The position numbers and the translations under genes were made by a program. The notes under the pieces were generated by a model. The model made no database searches. It was not told the DNA's origin and saw only the letters and a program-made list of their open reading frames with translations. From positions 1 to 64,000 of the forward strand of contig NZ_LYVP01000016.1 of NCBI RefSeq assembly GCF_001984065.1: a stretch of 64,000 bases of DNA. Reading direction: 5' to 3'. Origin of the DNA: Pseudomonas sp. KK4 (GTDB lineage: Bacteria; Pseudomonadota; Gammaproteobacteria; Pseudomonadales; Pseudomonadaceae). This document shows, one piece after another, positions 29,538-39,169 of the stretch. How positions within the stretch are numbered: position 1 is the first letter of the stretch; every line of letters begins with the position of its first letter.

Positions 29538-31425
29538 CACGGGCCGTGGCCTCCGCGCTGGTAGGGCTGGCGTATTCGGCTTTGAGGCGACCGTCCTGGT
29601 CCAACAGCCAGGCGTCCATCACCTGACGCACCACGGGCGCTGCGACGCCGGAGCCGGACTCACCGTTCTCGACCATCACCGACACCACGATCTGCGGGTC
29701 GTCCGCCGGCGCGAAGCCCACGAACAAGGCGTGGTCGCGGTGGCGTTCCTGAACCTTGGAGCGGTCATATTTCTCACCCTGCTTGATCGCGACCACCTGG
29801 GCCGTACCACTCTTGCCGGCGATCCGGTACTGCGCACCGATCGAAGCCTTGCGCGCCGTACCGCGGGCGCCGTGCATCACCTGCTGCATGCCGTGGTTGA
29901 CCTTGGTCCAGTCGGACGGATCGCGCAGGATGATGTCCGGCATCGGGTTGTGGTCCACCGGCTTTTCGCCTTCGATGGTCTTGGCCAGGTGCGGGCGGTT
30001 CCAGATGCCTTTGTTGGCCACCAGCGCCGTGGCCTGGGCCAGTTGCAGCGGGGTCGACTGCATGTAGCCCTGACCGATCCCTAGAATCAGCGTTTCCCCC
30101 GGGAACCACGCCTGACGGCGGGTTGCGCGCTTCCATTCGCGAGTCGGCATCAGCCCCGGGGATTCTTCGAACATGTCCAGAGACACCTTCTGACCGATAC
30201 CGAACTTGCCCAGGTACGACGACAACCGATCGATCCCCAGCTTGTGGGCCAGGTCATAGAAGTAGGTGTCGTTGGAACGCATGATCGCCGTGTCGAGGTC
30301 GACGAAGCCGTCCCCGGTCCGGTTCCAGTTGCGGTACTTGTGATCGTAATTGGGCAGCATGTAGTAGCCGGGGTCGAACACTCGGGTCGACGCCGTCACC
30401 ACGCCGGCGTCCAGTCCGGCAATGGCCACCGCAGGCTTGATGGTCGAGCCCGGCGGGTACAGGCCGCGCAGTACACGGTTGAACAGCGGCCGGTCGATGG
30501 AGTCGCGCAGTTCGGAATAGGCCTTGGAACTGATGCCGGTGACGAACAGGTTCGGATCGAAGCTCGGCTGGCTGACCATTGCCAGCACCTCGCCGGTTTT
30601 CGGGTTCAGCGCCACAACCGCGCCACGACGACCGCCGAGCGCGGCTTCGGCAGCTTCCTGCAGCTTGATGTCCAGGCTCAGGACGATGTCCTTGCCGGAA
30701 ACCGGTTCGGTACGCTTGAGCACCCGCAACACACGCCCCCGAGCGTTGGTCTCGACTTCCTCGTAACCCACCTGGCCATGCAGTTCCGGCTCGTAGAAAC
30801 GCTCGATACCGGTCTTGCCGATTTGATGGGTGCCGCTGTAACTGACCGGGTCCAGGGACTTGAGCTCTTTCTCGTTGATCCGCCCCATGTAGCCCACCGA
30901 ATGCGCGAAATGCGCACCCTGGGGATAGTGACGAACCAGTTGCGCAACCACCTCCACCCCGGGCAGGCGGAACTGGTTCACGGCGATCCGCGCGATCTGC
31001 TCTTCGGTCAGCTCGAACAGGATCGGCACCGGCTCGAACGGACGGCGCCCCTGACGCATGCGTTTTTCGAAGACCACCCGATCCTCGGGCGTCAGCTCCA
31101 GCACTTCGACGATCACGTCGAGCACCTGTTGCCAGTCGCCGGAGCGCTCACGGGTCATGCTCAGGCTGAAACTGGGCCGGTTATCGGCAATCACCACGCC
31201 GTTGCGGTCGAAGATCAGGCCGCGAGTCGGCGGGATAGGCTGCACATGGACGCGGTTGTTTTCCGACAGGGTCGAGTGGTACTCGTACTGGATCACCTGC
31301 AGGAAATAAAGGCGCGCAATCAGCACGCCGATCAGTGCCACCACCGCAATTGCCCCGAACACGACGCGGCCACGCACCAGACGGGCGTCTTTTTCGTGGT
31401 CCTTGATGCGGATCGGTTGGGACAT
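29530..31425 (-). CDS. mrdA: Penicillin-binding protein 2 (MrdA/PbpA)
   Basis: A 631-residue class B PBP, the elongation transpeptidase. One N-terminal membrane helix (about 20-42), a dimerisation/pedestal domain, and the transpeptidase with S327-x-x-K330 (GSTIK), SNDTYF and KSGTA motifs. The ATG at 31425 (MSQPIRIKDHEKD) is the usual start; the frame extends to 31491 inside rlmH. Gene order rlmH-mrdA-rodA is conserved. Confidence 0.97.
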   Translation of the reverse strand: MSQPIRIKDHEKDARLVRGRVVFGAIAVVALIGVLIARLYFLQVIQYEYHSTLSENNRVHVQPIPPTRGLIFDRNGVVIADNRPSFSLSMTRERSGDWQQVLDVIVEVLELTPEDRVVFEKRMRQGRRPFEPVPILFELTEEQIARIAVNQFRLPGVEVVAQLVRHYPQGAHFAHSVGYMGRINEKELKSLDPVSYSGTHQIGKTGIERFYEPELHGQVGYEEVETNARGRVLRVLKRTEPVSGKDIVLSLDIKLQEAAEAALGGRRGAVVALNPKTGEVLAMVSQPSFDPNLFVTGISSKAYSELRDSIDRPLFNRVLRGLYPPGSTIKPAVAIAGLDAGVVTASTRVFDPGYYMLPNYDHKYRNWNRTGDGFVDLDTAIMRSNDTYFYDLAHKLGIDRLSSYLGKFGIGQKVSLDMFEESPGLMPTREWKRATRRQAWFPGETLILGIGQGYMQSTPLQLAQATALVANKGIWNRPHLAKTIEGEKPVDHNPMPDIILRDPSDWTKVNHGMQQVMHGARGTARKASIGAQYRIAGKSGTAQVVAIKQGEKYDRSKVQERHRDHALFVGFAPADDPQIVVSVMVENGESGSGVAAPVVRQVMDAWLLDQDGRLKAEYASPTSAEATARDE

Positions 31426-31435
31426 GGGGGCAGAA

Positions 31436-31903
31436 CTACTTGTGGTAAGGGTGGCCGGACAATACGGTCCAGGCACGATACAGCTGTTCACCGATGAGGA
31501 TGCGCACCAGTGGGTGCGGCAACGTCAACGGCGAGAGCGACCAGCGCTGATCGGCACGGGCGCAGACTTCCGGCGCCAGCCCTTCGGGGCCGCCGACCAT
31601 GAAATTCACCGTGCGCGAGTCCAGCCGCCAGCGATCGAGTTCGACCGCCAGTTGCTCGGTACTCCAGGGCTTGCCGTGGACTTCGAGGGTGACAACGCGC
31701 TCGTTCGGCCCGACCTTGGCCAGCATGGCTTCGCCTTCCTGACGGATGAAGCGCGCCACGTCGGCGTTCTTGCCACGGGTGTTGAGCGGTATTTCCACCA
31801 GTTCCAGCGCCAGCTCGGACGGAAGACGCTTGGCATACTCATGCCAGCCTTCTTCCACCCACTTGGGCATGCGGGAACCGACGGCGATCAGTCGCAGTCG
31901 CAC
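31436..31903 (-). CDS. rlmH: 23S rRNA (pseudouridine-1915-N3) methyltransferase RlmH
   Basis: A 155-residue SPOUT-class methyltransferase acting on helix 69 of the assembled 70S ribosome. [13 protein letters not shown] (residues about 101-113) forms the SAM knot and the C-terminal [24 protein letters not shown] is diagnostic. Standard length. It lies 9 bases after rsfS. Confidence 0.97.
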   Translation of the reverse strand: MRLRLIAVGSRMPKWVEEGWHEYAKRLPSELALELVEIPLNTRGKNADVARFIRQEGEAMLAKVGPNERVVTLEVHGKPWSTEQLAVELDRWRLDSRTVNFMVGGPEGLAPEVCARADQRWSLSPLTLPHPLVRILIGEQLYRAWTVLSGHPYHK

Positions 31904-31912
31904 AGCCGTTCC

Positions 31913-32407
31913 TTATTCCTGGTCTTTGTTGAGCTTGTTGAAATGCTCGTGACCAACTTCAGGGCTGTGGTGTTTGCCATCGGCGGCACGGCTCTGCTCG
32001 GCACCTTTCCACAGGCGCTCCAGGTCGTAGAACTGACGGGCGTTGGAGGTCATCATGTGGACGATCACGTCGTCCATGTCCAACAGCACCCAGTCGCTGT
32101 CGCCCTTGCCTTCTTCACCCAGCGGCTTGATGCCCAGGGCTTTGACCGCTTCGCGGACCTTGTCCAGCATCGCGCCGATCTGGCGATTGGAGGTACCGGT
32201 GGCGATGATCATGTAGTCGGTGATGCTCTGCTTGTCGCGAACATCGATCACCAGTACGTCCTGGGCCTTGACGTCTTCCAGGGCGGCTACGGCGATCTTG
32301 ACCAGTTCGTCGCCCTTTGGCGGCTCGGCGGCGAGGACTTTCTCAGGCAGCGGCGCACTCTTGAATGTGCCTTTGCGTTTTACTTTGCTTTCGTTGTTGC
32401 TCGTCAT
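31913..32407 (-). CDS. rsfS: Ribosomal silencing factor RsfS
   Basis: A 164-residue protein that binds uL14 and blocks subunit joining under starvation. The conserved RsfS domain begins about residue 33 (DELVKIAVAALEDVKAQDV) and includes DVRDKQSITDYMIIATG and DWVLLDMDDVIVH. About 30 lysine-rich N-terminal residues and a charged C-terminal tail (HHSPEVGHEHFNK) lie outside it. The ATG at 32407 has ACGAG upstream; a shorter start is possible. Confidence 0.93.
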   Translation of the reverse strand: MTSNNESKVKRKGTFKSAPLPEKVLAAEPPKGDELVKIAVAALEDVKAQDVLVIDVRDKQSITDYMIIATGTSNRQIGAMLDKVREAVKALGIKPLGEEGKGDSDWVLLDMDDVIVHMMTSNARQFYDLERLWKGAEQSRAADGKHHSPEVGHEHFNKLNKDQE

Positions 32408-32479
32408 AAAAAACTCGTTTTGCTCGTTTGTTCGGGGCTTCGATACACGTTGTTGCCACGTGCCTTGAAGCACTCCTGT

Positions 32480-33202
32480 TCAGTTCGACGCACGGTAGAG
32501 TCCGTGCGCCTCGATGTAGGCCAGGACCGCGTCGGGCACCAGGAAACGTACCGACTTACCGCTGGCCAGCAGTTGACGGATCTGGGTGGCGGATACCGCG
32601 AGCGGTGTCTGCCAGACGAATGCAATCTGTCCGCTCGGCCCTTTGAGGGCCAGCGGGTCGCTCACCGAGCGCGCTGCCAGCAGGTTGCGCAAGGCATCCG
32701 GCGGTTCGCTGTCGGCATCCGGGCGTTGCAGCACCAGGATGTGGCAATGCTGGAGCAACTCTTCCCAGCGGTGCCAAGTGGGCAGGCCGCAAAATGCGTC
32801 CCAGCCCAAAAGTAGAAAAACCTGGGTCTCGTCGGCCATTTCGGCACGCATCGACTCCAGGGTATCGATGGTGTAGGACGGTTTGTCGCGCTGCAATTCG
32901 CGGTCATCCACCACCAACGGTGCCACACCGGCCACCGCGCACTCGACCATCGCCAGACGGTCCTTCGCCGACACCTGCGGCGTGTCCCGATGAGGCGGCC
33001 TGGCACTGGGTACCAGACGCAATTCATCGAGCGCCAGCGATTCGGCGACTTCCAGCGCACCGCGCAAATGGCCGATGTGCACCGGGTCAAACGTTCCGCC
33101 CAGTACGCCGATGCGTCTGCATCGAGGCGCGCTGGCGTTTACCGGGACTGACGGGTCGAAGTCGCCCAAGTCAGAGCGACTCCTGTCCGCGCAACTGGCC
33201 AT
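32480..33202 (-). CDS. nadD: Nicotinate-nucleotide adenylyltransferase NadD
   Basis: A nucleotidyltransferase of about 240 residues that makes deamido-NAD from nicotinate mononucleotide and [19 protein letters not shown] is the (H/T)xGH nucleotide-binding motif and [24 protein letters not shown] is the ISSTxIR region. The start is uncertain: ATG at 33202 or 33217 both lie inside the 3' end of proA and add 30-odd residues before the Rossmann fold that other species lack. Translational coupling to proA is likely. Confidence 0.92.
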   Translation of the reverse strand: MASCADRSRSDLGDFDPSVPVNASAPRCRRIGVLGGTFDPVHIGHLRGALEVAESLALDELRLVPSARPPHRDTPQVSAKDRLAMVECAVAGVAPLVVDDRELQRDKPSYTIDTLESMRAEMADETQVFLLLGWDAFCGLPTWHRWEELLQHCHILVLQRPDADSEPPDALRNLLAARSVSDPLALKGPSGQIAFVWQTPLAVSATQIRQLLASGKSVRFLVPDAVLAYIEAHGLYRASN

Positions 33203-34442
33203 CACCGACCACGACATACTTCTCGCAGGTCAGACCTTCGAGACCCACCGGGCCGCGGGCGTGCAGCTTATCAGTAGAAATGCCGATCTCGGCACCCAAT
33301 CCGTATTCGAAGCCATCGGCGAAGCAGGTCGGGGTGTTGATCATCACCGACGAGGAGTCGACTTCAGCCACGAAACGCCGGGTTTCGCCCTGGTGTTCGC
33401 TGACAATCGAATCGGTGTGGTGAGAGCCGTAATGATTGATGTGCTCGATCGCCTGTTCCAACCCGTCGATCACGCGGATCGACAGGATCGGCGCCAGGTA
33501 CTCGGTATTCCAGTCCTCTTCGGTCGCGGGCAGCGCATCGATGATCGTCCGTGTGCGCTCGCAGCCGCGCAGCTCGACGCCTTTTTCGCGGAACTGGGCA
33601 GCCATCGCCGGCAGGAAATCTTTGGCAACCATTTGATCGACCAGCAGCGTCTCCATCGCACCGCAGATGCCATAGCGGTAGGTCTTGGCGTTGAATGCGA
33701 TGCGCTGGGCTTTGGGCAGATCGGCATGGGCACTGACGTAAACGTGGCAGATGCCGTCCAGGTGCTTGATCACCGGAACGCGGGCGTCGCGACTGACGCG
33801 CTCGATCAGGCCACGGCCACCACGGGGCACGATGACATCGACGTATTCGGGCATGGCGATCAGGGCACCGACGGCCGCCCGGTCGGTGGTTTCAACCACT
33901 TGCACCACCGCAGCCGGCAGATCGGCTTCGGCCAGGCCACGCTGGATGCAGGCGGCGATGGCACGGTTGGAGTGAATGGCTTCCGAGCCGCCACGCAGGA
34001 TGGTCGCGTTACCCGACTTCAGGCACAGACTGGCGGCGTCGATGGTCACGTTCGGCCGTGATTCATAAATGATGCCGATCACGCCCAACGGCACGCGCAT
34101 CTTGCCGACTTGAATCCCCGACGGCCGATAGCTCATGTCGCGGATCGCGCCGACCGGGTCCGGCAATGCGGCGACCTGGCGCAGCCCCACGATCATGCCG
34201 TCGATACGCGCTGGCGTCAGCGCCAGACGCTCGAGCAGCGCCGGCTCCAGACCATTGGCGCGGCCAGCGGCCAAATCCAGCTCATTGGCGGCGCTCAGCT
34301 CGGCACGGGCAGCGTCCAGCGCGTTGGCGGCGGCCTGCAGCGCGCGGTTCTTCTGCGCAGTGCTGGCACGGCCGATGACGCGGGAAGCCTCGCGGGCAGC
34401 GCGACCCAGGCGGGTCATGTAGTCAAGAACGGACTCAGTCAT
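33171..34442 (-). CDS. proA: Gamma-glutamyl phosphate reductase ProA
   Basis: A 423-residue NADPH-dependent enzyme of the aldehyde dehydrogenase fold that makes glutamate-5-semialdehyde for proline. The catalytic cysteine is C260 in [38 protein letters not shown] is the family signature. It is the first gene of the long minus-strand run and has a TATAAT-type -10 upstream (34491-34496). Confidence 0.97.
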   Translation of the reverse strand: MTESVLDYMTRLGRAAREASRVIGRASTAQKNRALQAAANALDAARAELSAANELDLAAGRANGLEPALLERLALTPARIDGMIVGLRQVAALPDPVGAIRDMSYRPSGIQVGKMRVPLGVIGIIYESRPNVTIDAASLCLKSGNATILRGGSEAIHSNRAIAACIQRGLAEADLPAAVVQVVETTDRAAVGALIAMPEYVDVIVPRGGRGLIERVSRDARVPVIKHLDGICHVYVSAHADLPKAQRIAFNAKTYRYGICGAMETLLVDQMVAKDFLPAMAAQFREKGVELRGCERTRTIIDALPATEEDWNTEYLAPILSIRVIDGLEQAIEHINHYGSHHTDSIVSEHQGETRRFVAEVDSSSVMINTPTCFADGFEYGLGAEIGISTDKLHARGPVGLEGLTCEKYVVVGDGQLRGQESL

Positions 34443-34490
34443 GGTCTGGCGTGGTCTTTGATCAGGTCTTGGTAAAGAGTAAAGCGGCAG

Positions 34491-34496
34491 ATTATA
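34491..34496 (-). promoter_or_regulatory. Probable -10 element of proA
   Basis: TATAAT on the minus strand 49 bases upstream of the proA ATG. The -35 at 17 bases (TGTTAG) is weak. Confidence 0.5.
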
Positions 34497-34630
34497 GCTG
34501 TCGTGTCTCCCGACTAACAGCGGTGACGGGCGGATGGTCGAAATGGAGGGCCATTTGCCGACGTTCAGCCGGGATTAAGGCGCAAATTGTTATCATCACC
34601 GCTCACTCAGCCCTGACAACGCCGTTGATC

Positions 34631-35329
34631 ATGTCCAATCTGACTGTTCGAACCTCCGCTTCGAGCCTGCCCAAGGGCCTGCCGGACGCTTTTTTCGACC
34701 GTGACCCGCAGATTCTGGCCCGGGACTTACTGGGCAAGGTCATTCGCCACAAGGTCGGTCATTTGTGGCTCAGCGCTCGAATCATCGAGACCGAAGCCTA
34801 TTACCTCGCCGAAAAAGGCAGCCATGCCTCCCTGGGCTATACGGAAAAGCGTAAGGCTTTGTTTCTGGATGGCGGGCACATCTATATGTACTACTCCCGT
34901 GGCGGCGACTCCCTGAACTTCAGCGCACAGGGCCCGGGCAACGCGGTACTGATCAAATCCGCCTACCCTTGGGTCGACGATCTGAGCGGGCCGGCGAGCC
35001 TGGCGCAGATGCTGCTCAACAACCCCGACGCCCAGGGCCGCCCTCGCCCGTCGCAAAAGCTCTGCGCCGGGCAAACGCTGCTGTGCAAATCCCTTGGGTT
35101 GAAGGTGCCGGTATGGGATGCCAAGCGTTTCGACCATGAGATCCTGCTGGTGGAAGACGTCGGCCAGACACCCGCCCATGTCATCCAGGCCACGCGCCTG
35201 GGCATTCCCCAAGGGCGCGATGAACACCTGATGTACCGTTTCGTCGATGCGGCGTATGCGGCCTGGTGCACGCGGAACCCGCTGCGACGGGGACAGGTCG
35301 AAGGTCGCGATTATTTTGTACTGTCTTGA
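34631..35329 (+). CDS. 3-methyladenine DNA glycosylase (AAG/MPG family)
   Basis: A 232-residue base-excision glycosylase of the AAG/MPG (PF02245) family, which flips and removes alkylated purines. Visible are RDLLGKVI, IIETEAYYLAEKGSHAS (catalytic glutamate of the ETEAY motif) and YMYYSRGGDSLNFSA. The start at 34631 (MSNLTVRTSA) is chosen over 34451, which lies in the divergent promoter region. It matches PA4010 in position. Confidence 0.93.
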   Translation: MSNLTVRTSASSLPKGLPDAFFDRDPQILARDLLGKVIRHKVGHLWLSARIIETEAYYLAEKGSHASLGYTEKRKALFLDGGHIYMYYSRGGDSLNFSAQGPGNAVLIKSAYPWVDDLSGPASLAQMLLNNPDAQGRPRPSQKLCAGQTLLCKSLGLKVPVWDAKRFDHEILLVEDVGQTPAHVIQATRLGIPQGRDEHLMYRFVDAAYAAWCTRNPLRRGQVEGRDYFVLS

Positions 35330-35401
35330 GTATTTTGCAGATCCCGCAGGGGCCTGCCGTGTCTTCAGCAATTGTGCCTGACATTCAATGGAGTTGTATT
35401 T

Positions 35402-36718
35402 ATGGGCCCATGGCTCGATAGCGTGACTGCCTGGCTGACGCTCAATCCGCAATGGCTGGCGGCAGCGGTGTTCATCGTGTCCTTTGTCGAGTGCCTGGCG
35501 ATCGCCGGGCTGATCGTGCCGGGAACGGTGCTGCTGTTCGCCGTGGCGGTACTGGCCGGCAGCGGAGCACTGTCGTTGAGCGAAACACTGCTGCTGGGCT
35601 TCGTCGCAGGCGTGCTGGGCGATGTGGTGTCGTATTTCCTGGGACGTCATTTCCATCAGAATATCCGGCGCCTGCCGGGGCTGCGTCATCATCCGGAATG
35701 GATCGCCAGGGCCGAGGCCTATTTCCAGCGCTATGGCATCGCCAGCCTGTTGGTTGGCCGCTTCATCGGGCCGTTGCGCCCCATGCTGCCGATGGTCGCC
35801 GGCATGTTCGATATGCCCTTCCCCCGCTTCTTCGCCGTCAGCCTCCTGGCCGGTGCCGGGTGGTCGGTGGCTTACCTGCTGCCGGGTTGGGCCACCGGTG
35901 CAGCGATTCGTCTGCCATTGCCCCAGGGTTTCTGGCCCCAGGCCGGGGTGGTGGCGGCGAGCATTGCACTGATGGTTGGCCTGAGCGCCACCAGCAGCCT
36001 GCGCAAGCATCGCAAGGCGACGATCTTCATCAGCGCAATGAGCTTTCTGATTCTGGCCGCACTGTTTATAGGTTACTCACAGCTGAACGCACTCGACCAA
36101 GGGATCATGACCCTGGTACAGGAACACCGCAGCCCGATGCTCGATGAAGTGGCCGTGGTGTTCACGCTGATCGGCGAATTCCACAACATGCTGGCCTTCA
36201 GTACCCTGTTGGTAGCACTGCTGCTGATTACCCGGCAATGGCGCCAGGCAATCTTCGCCTGCAGCACACTGCTGTTCACGGCGCTGGGCAACACCGCGAC
36301 CAAACAGTTTTTCGCTCGGGTACGCCCGGAAGTGCTGAGCGATCCACTGGGCAGCTACAGCATGCCCAGTGGTCACGCCTCCGGCGCTTTCGCGCTGTTC
36401 CTCACCCTCGCCGTGCTCGCCGGTCGCGGACAACCGCCACGGATGCGCCTGACCTGGCTGCTGGTAGGCTGCCTGCCGGCGCTGGCGATAGCGCTGTCTC
36501 GGGTATATCTGGGGGCGCACTGGCCGACGGATGTGCTGGCCGGCGCGATGCTGGCCGCTTGTGTCTGCGCGGCGAGCCTGGGGCTGACTCAGCGGCGGAC
36601 ATCGCTCGACGCCATGCCGCAGAAGGTCTGGTGGCTGATATTGCCAGCGCTGGTGGCGTTGTTCGGGTTCTTCGTATTGCGGCATTTGCCGCACACGATG
36701 CTCAGATACGCCTATTAA
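35402..36718 (+). CDS. DedA-PAP2 fusion membrane phosphatase
   Basis: A 438-residue polytopic protein joining two membrane modules. Residues 1-195 are a DedA/VTT domain (ECLAIAGLIVPGTVLL; VGRFIGPLRPMLPMVAGMFDMP). Residues about 215-438 are a PAP2 phosphatase with all three signature blocks: K301-R307-P308 (KQFFARVRP), PSGH with H325, and SRVYLGAHWPTD with H373. Likely substrate is a lipid phosphate such as undecaprenyl pyrophosphate, with the DedA part possibly flipping or presenting the lipid; that is inference. AATGGAG precedes the ATG at 35402. A separate DedA is encoded at 51124. Confidence 0.88.
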   Translation: MGPWLDSVTAWLTLNPQWLAAAVFIVSFVECLAIAGLIVPGTVLLFAVAVLAGSGALSLSETLLLGFVAGVLGDVVSYFLGRHFHQNIRRLPGLRHHPEWIARAEAYFQRYGIASLLVGRFIGPLRPMLPMVAGMFDMPFPRFFAVSLLAGAGWSVAYLLPGWATGAAIRLPLPQGFWPQAGVVAASIALMVGLSATSSLRKHRKATIFISAMSFLILAALFIGYSQLNALDQGIMTLVQEHRSPMLDEVAVVFTLIGEFHNMLAFSTLLVALLLITRQWRQAIFACSTLLFTALGNTATKQFFARVRPEVLSDPLGSYSMPSGHASGAFALFLTLAVLAGRGQPPRMRLTWLLVGCLPALAIALSRVYLGAHWPTDVLAGAMLAACVCAASLGLTQRRTSLDAMPQKVWWLILPALVALFGFFVLRHLPHTMLRYAY

Positions 36719-36724
36719 CAGGCG

Positions 36725-37315
36725 TCAGGCAAACAGTTCACCCTGCAACTCATCGAGCAGCGCCTGGATCGCATCCAGTCGCTGCTGCGGATCATCGAGT
36801 TGCAACAGGTCGATCTTGTCCAGTTCGGCAAAGGGCAGCAGGTAGGCCAACTGATTGGCCAGGGACTGTTGCCCGGTCGCTTCGGTGCCCATGTTCAGCG
36901 CTTCGACCATCGGGTGCTCCGCCAGCGCCCGAAGCAAGGCCACCAGGTCGGCATCTTCATCCTGCAGCGGTTGTTCCGGTTCATCTTCCAGCCACTCGAC
37001 GTCGGCGACGATCAACTGATCGCGCTGCACCTCGGTGCGCAATACATGGAAGCGTCGACCGCCCTGCACGCGAATGCCCAGCAGGCCGTTGTCCTGGGTC
37101 TTGAAATCGGTGATCAGCGCTTCGCAGCCGACCAGCGCATAACCCGCCGGGGCGATGCCGACTTCTTCGCCCTCGAGGATGCACACCACGCCGAAGCCGC
37201 CGCCCTGTTTCATGCAGCGACCGATCATGTCCAGGTAGCGCGCCTCGAAAATCTGCAAATCGAGGATGCAACCTGGAAACAGCACCGTGTTCAGCGGAAA
37301 AAGCGGCAGACTCAT
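36725..37315 (-). CDS. LON substrate-binding-domain protein
   Basis: A 196-residue cytoplasmic protein consisting of a Lon N-terminal (substrate-binding) domain without the AAA+ or protease parts: LPLFPLNTVLFPGCILDLQIFEARYLDM opens it (family hallmark PLFPLxxVLFPG). The start at 37315 has AAGGAA at six bases; the ATG at 37321 would sit directly on that sequence. Function unknown. It lies 10 bases after lrgB on the same strand and may be cotranscribed. Confidence 0.85.
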   Translation of the reverse strand: MSLPLFPLNTVLFPGCILDLQIFEARYLDMIGRCMKQGGGFGVVCILEGEEVGIAPAGYALVGCEALITDFKTQDNGLLGIRVQGGRRFHVLRTEVQRDQLIVADVEWLEDEPEQPLQDEDADLVALLRALAEHPMVEALNMGTEATGQQSLANQLAYLLPFAELDKIDLLQLDDPQQRLDAIQALLDELQGELFA

Positions 37316-37325
37316 AGACATTTCC

Positions 37326-38042
37326 TTAAACCACCATCGACACCGCCAACGGCAGCAACACCGCCGTGGCCACGCCCATCAAACTCATCGCCAGCGCCGC
37401 GAAGGCGCCGCATTCTTCGTTTTCCTGCATCGCCACCGCCGTGCCGACCGCGTGGGCGGTCATGCCCAACGCCATGCCCCGGGCCTCGGGGCTGTGCACG
37501 CCGAGCCGGGTCAACAGGCTCGGGCCGAAAATCGCGCCGATCACACCGGTGATCAACACGAACACCGCCGCCAGCGCCGCCACTCCACCAATCTGTTCGG
37601 CCACCAGCATGGCGATCGGCGAGGTCACCGATTTGGGCGCCATGGTCATCAGGATCATGTGTTCAGCGCCGAACCACCAGCCCAGCAGCACCCCCATTCC
37701 CGTGGCGACCACACCGCCTATCACCAGCGTAGTAAATATCGGCCAGAACAACTGCCGAATCCGTCGCAGGTTCAGGTACAGCGGCACAGCCAGGGCAACC
37801 GTGGCCGGGCCCAGCAGGATGCTGAGGATCTCGGTGCTCTTGCGGTATTCGGCGTAGGTCAGCCCGCAGCCCACCAGCACACCGATCACCAGCAACATGG
37901 AGACCAGCACCGGTTGCAAAAAGATCCAGCGGGTTTTCTCGAACGCCGCCAGCACCAGTTGATAGGCGCCCAGAGTTACGCCAATGCCGAACAACGGATG
38001 ATGGATCACCGACGTCCAGGCGCCTTGCCAGTCAAGGGTCAT
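37326..38042 (-). CDS. lrgB: LrgB/CidB-family membrane protein
   Basis: A 238-residue polytopic protein of the LrgB family (about seven helices; APKSVTSPIAMLVAEQIGG and ARGMALGMTAHAVGTA are typical). With LrgA it forms the holin/antiholin-like system affecting murein hydrolase activity and, in several bacteria, pyruvate or glycolate transport. Its start overlaps lrgA by 4 bases (ATGA). Confidence 0.92.
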   Translation of the reverse strand: MTLDWQGAWTSVIHHPLFGIGVTLGAYQLVLAAFEKTRWIFLQPVLVSMLLVIGVLVGCGLTYAEYRKSTEILSILLGPATVALAVPLYLNLRRIRQLFWPIFTTLVIGGVVATGMGVLLGWWFGAEHMILMTMAPKSVTSPIAMLVAEQIGGVAALAAVFVLITGVIGAIFGPSLLTRLGVHSPEARGMALGMTAHAVGTAVAMQENEECGAFAALAMSLMGVATAVLLPLAVSMVV

Positions 38043-38404
38043 TGGCTGTCCTCGGAAGGTTGTGCGTGACGCTTGATCAGGCGCTGCATCAGTACACCGG
38101 CGAAGGCCATGGACAGCAGCAGGGACAACACCAGCGCGCCGGTAATGGCCCAGAAATCCGCCGCAATGTCCTTGGCATACACCATCACGCCCACCGCTGG
38201 CGGCACCAGCAGCAAGGGCAAATAGCGCAGCAGACTGCTGGCCGCCAGGTTCAGCGGTTCACCGACCTGACCGCGACTGATCAGGAACACCAGCAGCAAC
38301 AGCAGACCGACGATCGGCCCCGGCAGCACTGGTAAAAACAAATGGTTGATCGCTGTACCGAGCAGTTGAAACAGCACCAGCCAGGTCAGGCCACGTAACA
38401 ACAT
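38039..38404 (-). CDS. lrgA: LrgA/CidA-family holin-like protein
   Basis: A 121-residue protein with four predicted helices; LPGPIVGLLLLLVFLI is the CidA/LrgA signature. It is the first gene of lrgAB, with a TATAAT -10 box at 38451-38456 on the minus strand and coupled translation to lrgB. No LytTR- or LysR-type regulator adjoins it. Confidence 0.92.
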   Translation of the reverse strand: MLLRGLTWLVLFQLLGTAINHLFLPVLPGPIVGLLLLLVFLISRGQVGEPLNLAASSLLRYLPLLLVPPAVGVMVYAKDIAADFWAITGALVLSLLLSMAFAGVLMQRLIKRHAQPSEDSQ

Positions 38405-38450
38405 CCTTCATTCTCCCGCAGAACCCGTCACCCGCAAGGGCGGGCCGGGC

Positions 38451-38456
38451 ATTATA
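38451..38456 (-). promoter_or_regulatory. Probable -10 element of lrgAB
   Basis: TATAAT on the minus strand 47 bases upstream of lrgA. No consensus -35 is seen. Confidence 0.45.
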
Positions 38457-38600
38457 AACACGCCTGCCCTATGGATCGGCATTCGCCATAAGCATGGTCG
38501 GTTGACCGGAGCAATTCGCCATGTTGATCTAAAGTGGTAGACCGGGAGACCAGATCCCCCGGCTGAAACTATAAAACCGATGAACCCAAGGAGAGTCTCA

Positions 38601-39056
38601 ATGCCCTATGTTCCAGTTGCAGAGCTCAATGATTATGTCGGCAAGGAACTTGGACGTTCCGAATGGCTAACGATCGATCAGGAACGCATCAACCTGTTCG
38701 CCGAAGCCACAGGGGACTATCAGTTCATCCACGTCGATCCGGTCAAGGCCGCGCAAACCCCCTTCGGCAGCACCATTGCCCATGGCTTCCTGTCGCTGTC
38801 GCTGATCCCGAAACTGATGGAAGACATCCTCATCCTGCCCGAAGGCCTGAAGATGGTGGTCAATTACGGCCTGGACAGCGTGCGCTTCATTCAACCGGTC
38901 AAGGTCAACTCCAACGTGCGCCTGAAGGTCGACCTGACCGAGGTGTCCGAGAAGAAACCCGGCCAATGGCTGCTCAAGGCCACCGCCACCCTGGAAATCG
39001 AAGGCTCGGACAAACCGGCGTATATCGCTGAACCGCTGTCGCTCTGCTTCGTGTAA
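38601..39056 (+). CDS. phaJ4: MaoC-like (R)-specific enoyl-CoA hydratase PhaJ4
   Basis: A 151-residue single hot-dog hydratase with the D39-x4-H44 catalytic pair (GDYQFIHVD) and the FGSTIAHGFLSLS motif. PhaJ enzymes divert beta-oxidation enoyl-CoA to (R)-3-hydroxyacyl-CoA for polyhydroxyalkanoate. Position downstream of lrgAB agrees with PA4015 / P. putida phaJ4 as I recall them. AAGGAGAG gives an excellent Shine-Dalgarno for the ATG at 38601; 38580 would place it inside the gene. It is monocistronic. Confidence 0.88.
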   Translation: MPYVPVAELNDYVGKELGRSEWLTIDQERINLFAEATGDYQFIHVDPVKAAQTPFGSTIAHGFLSLSLIPKLMEDILILPEGLKMVVNYGLDSVRFIQPVKVNSNVRLKVDLTEVSEKKPGQWLLKATATLEIEGSDKPAYIAEPLSLCFV

Positions 39057-39169
39057 AGCCTCACGGAAGCGAAGCAGCCCAGGCTGTTTCGCACCCGCTG
39101 CATTTCTACCGGCTGTATAAGGTCACATAGCTGCGGCATACTCGGTCGCCTAATTGCCCGGAACCCGCT

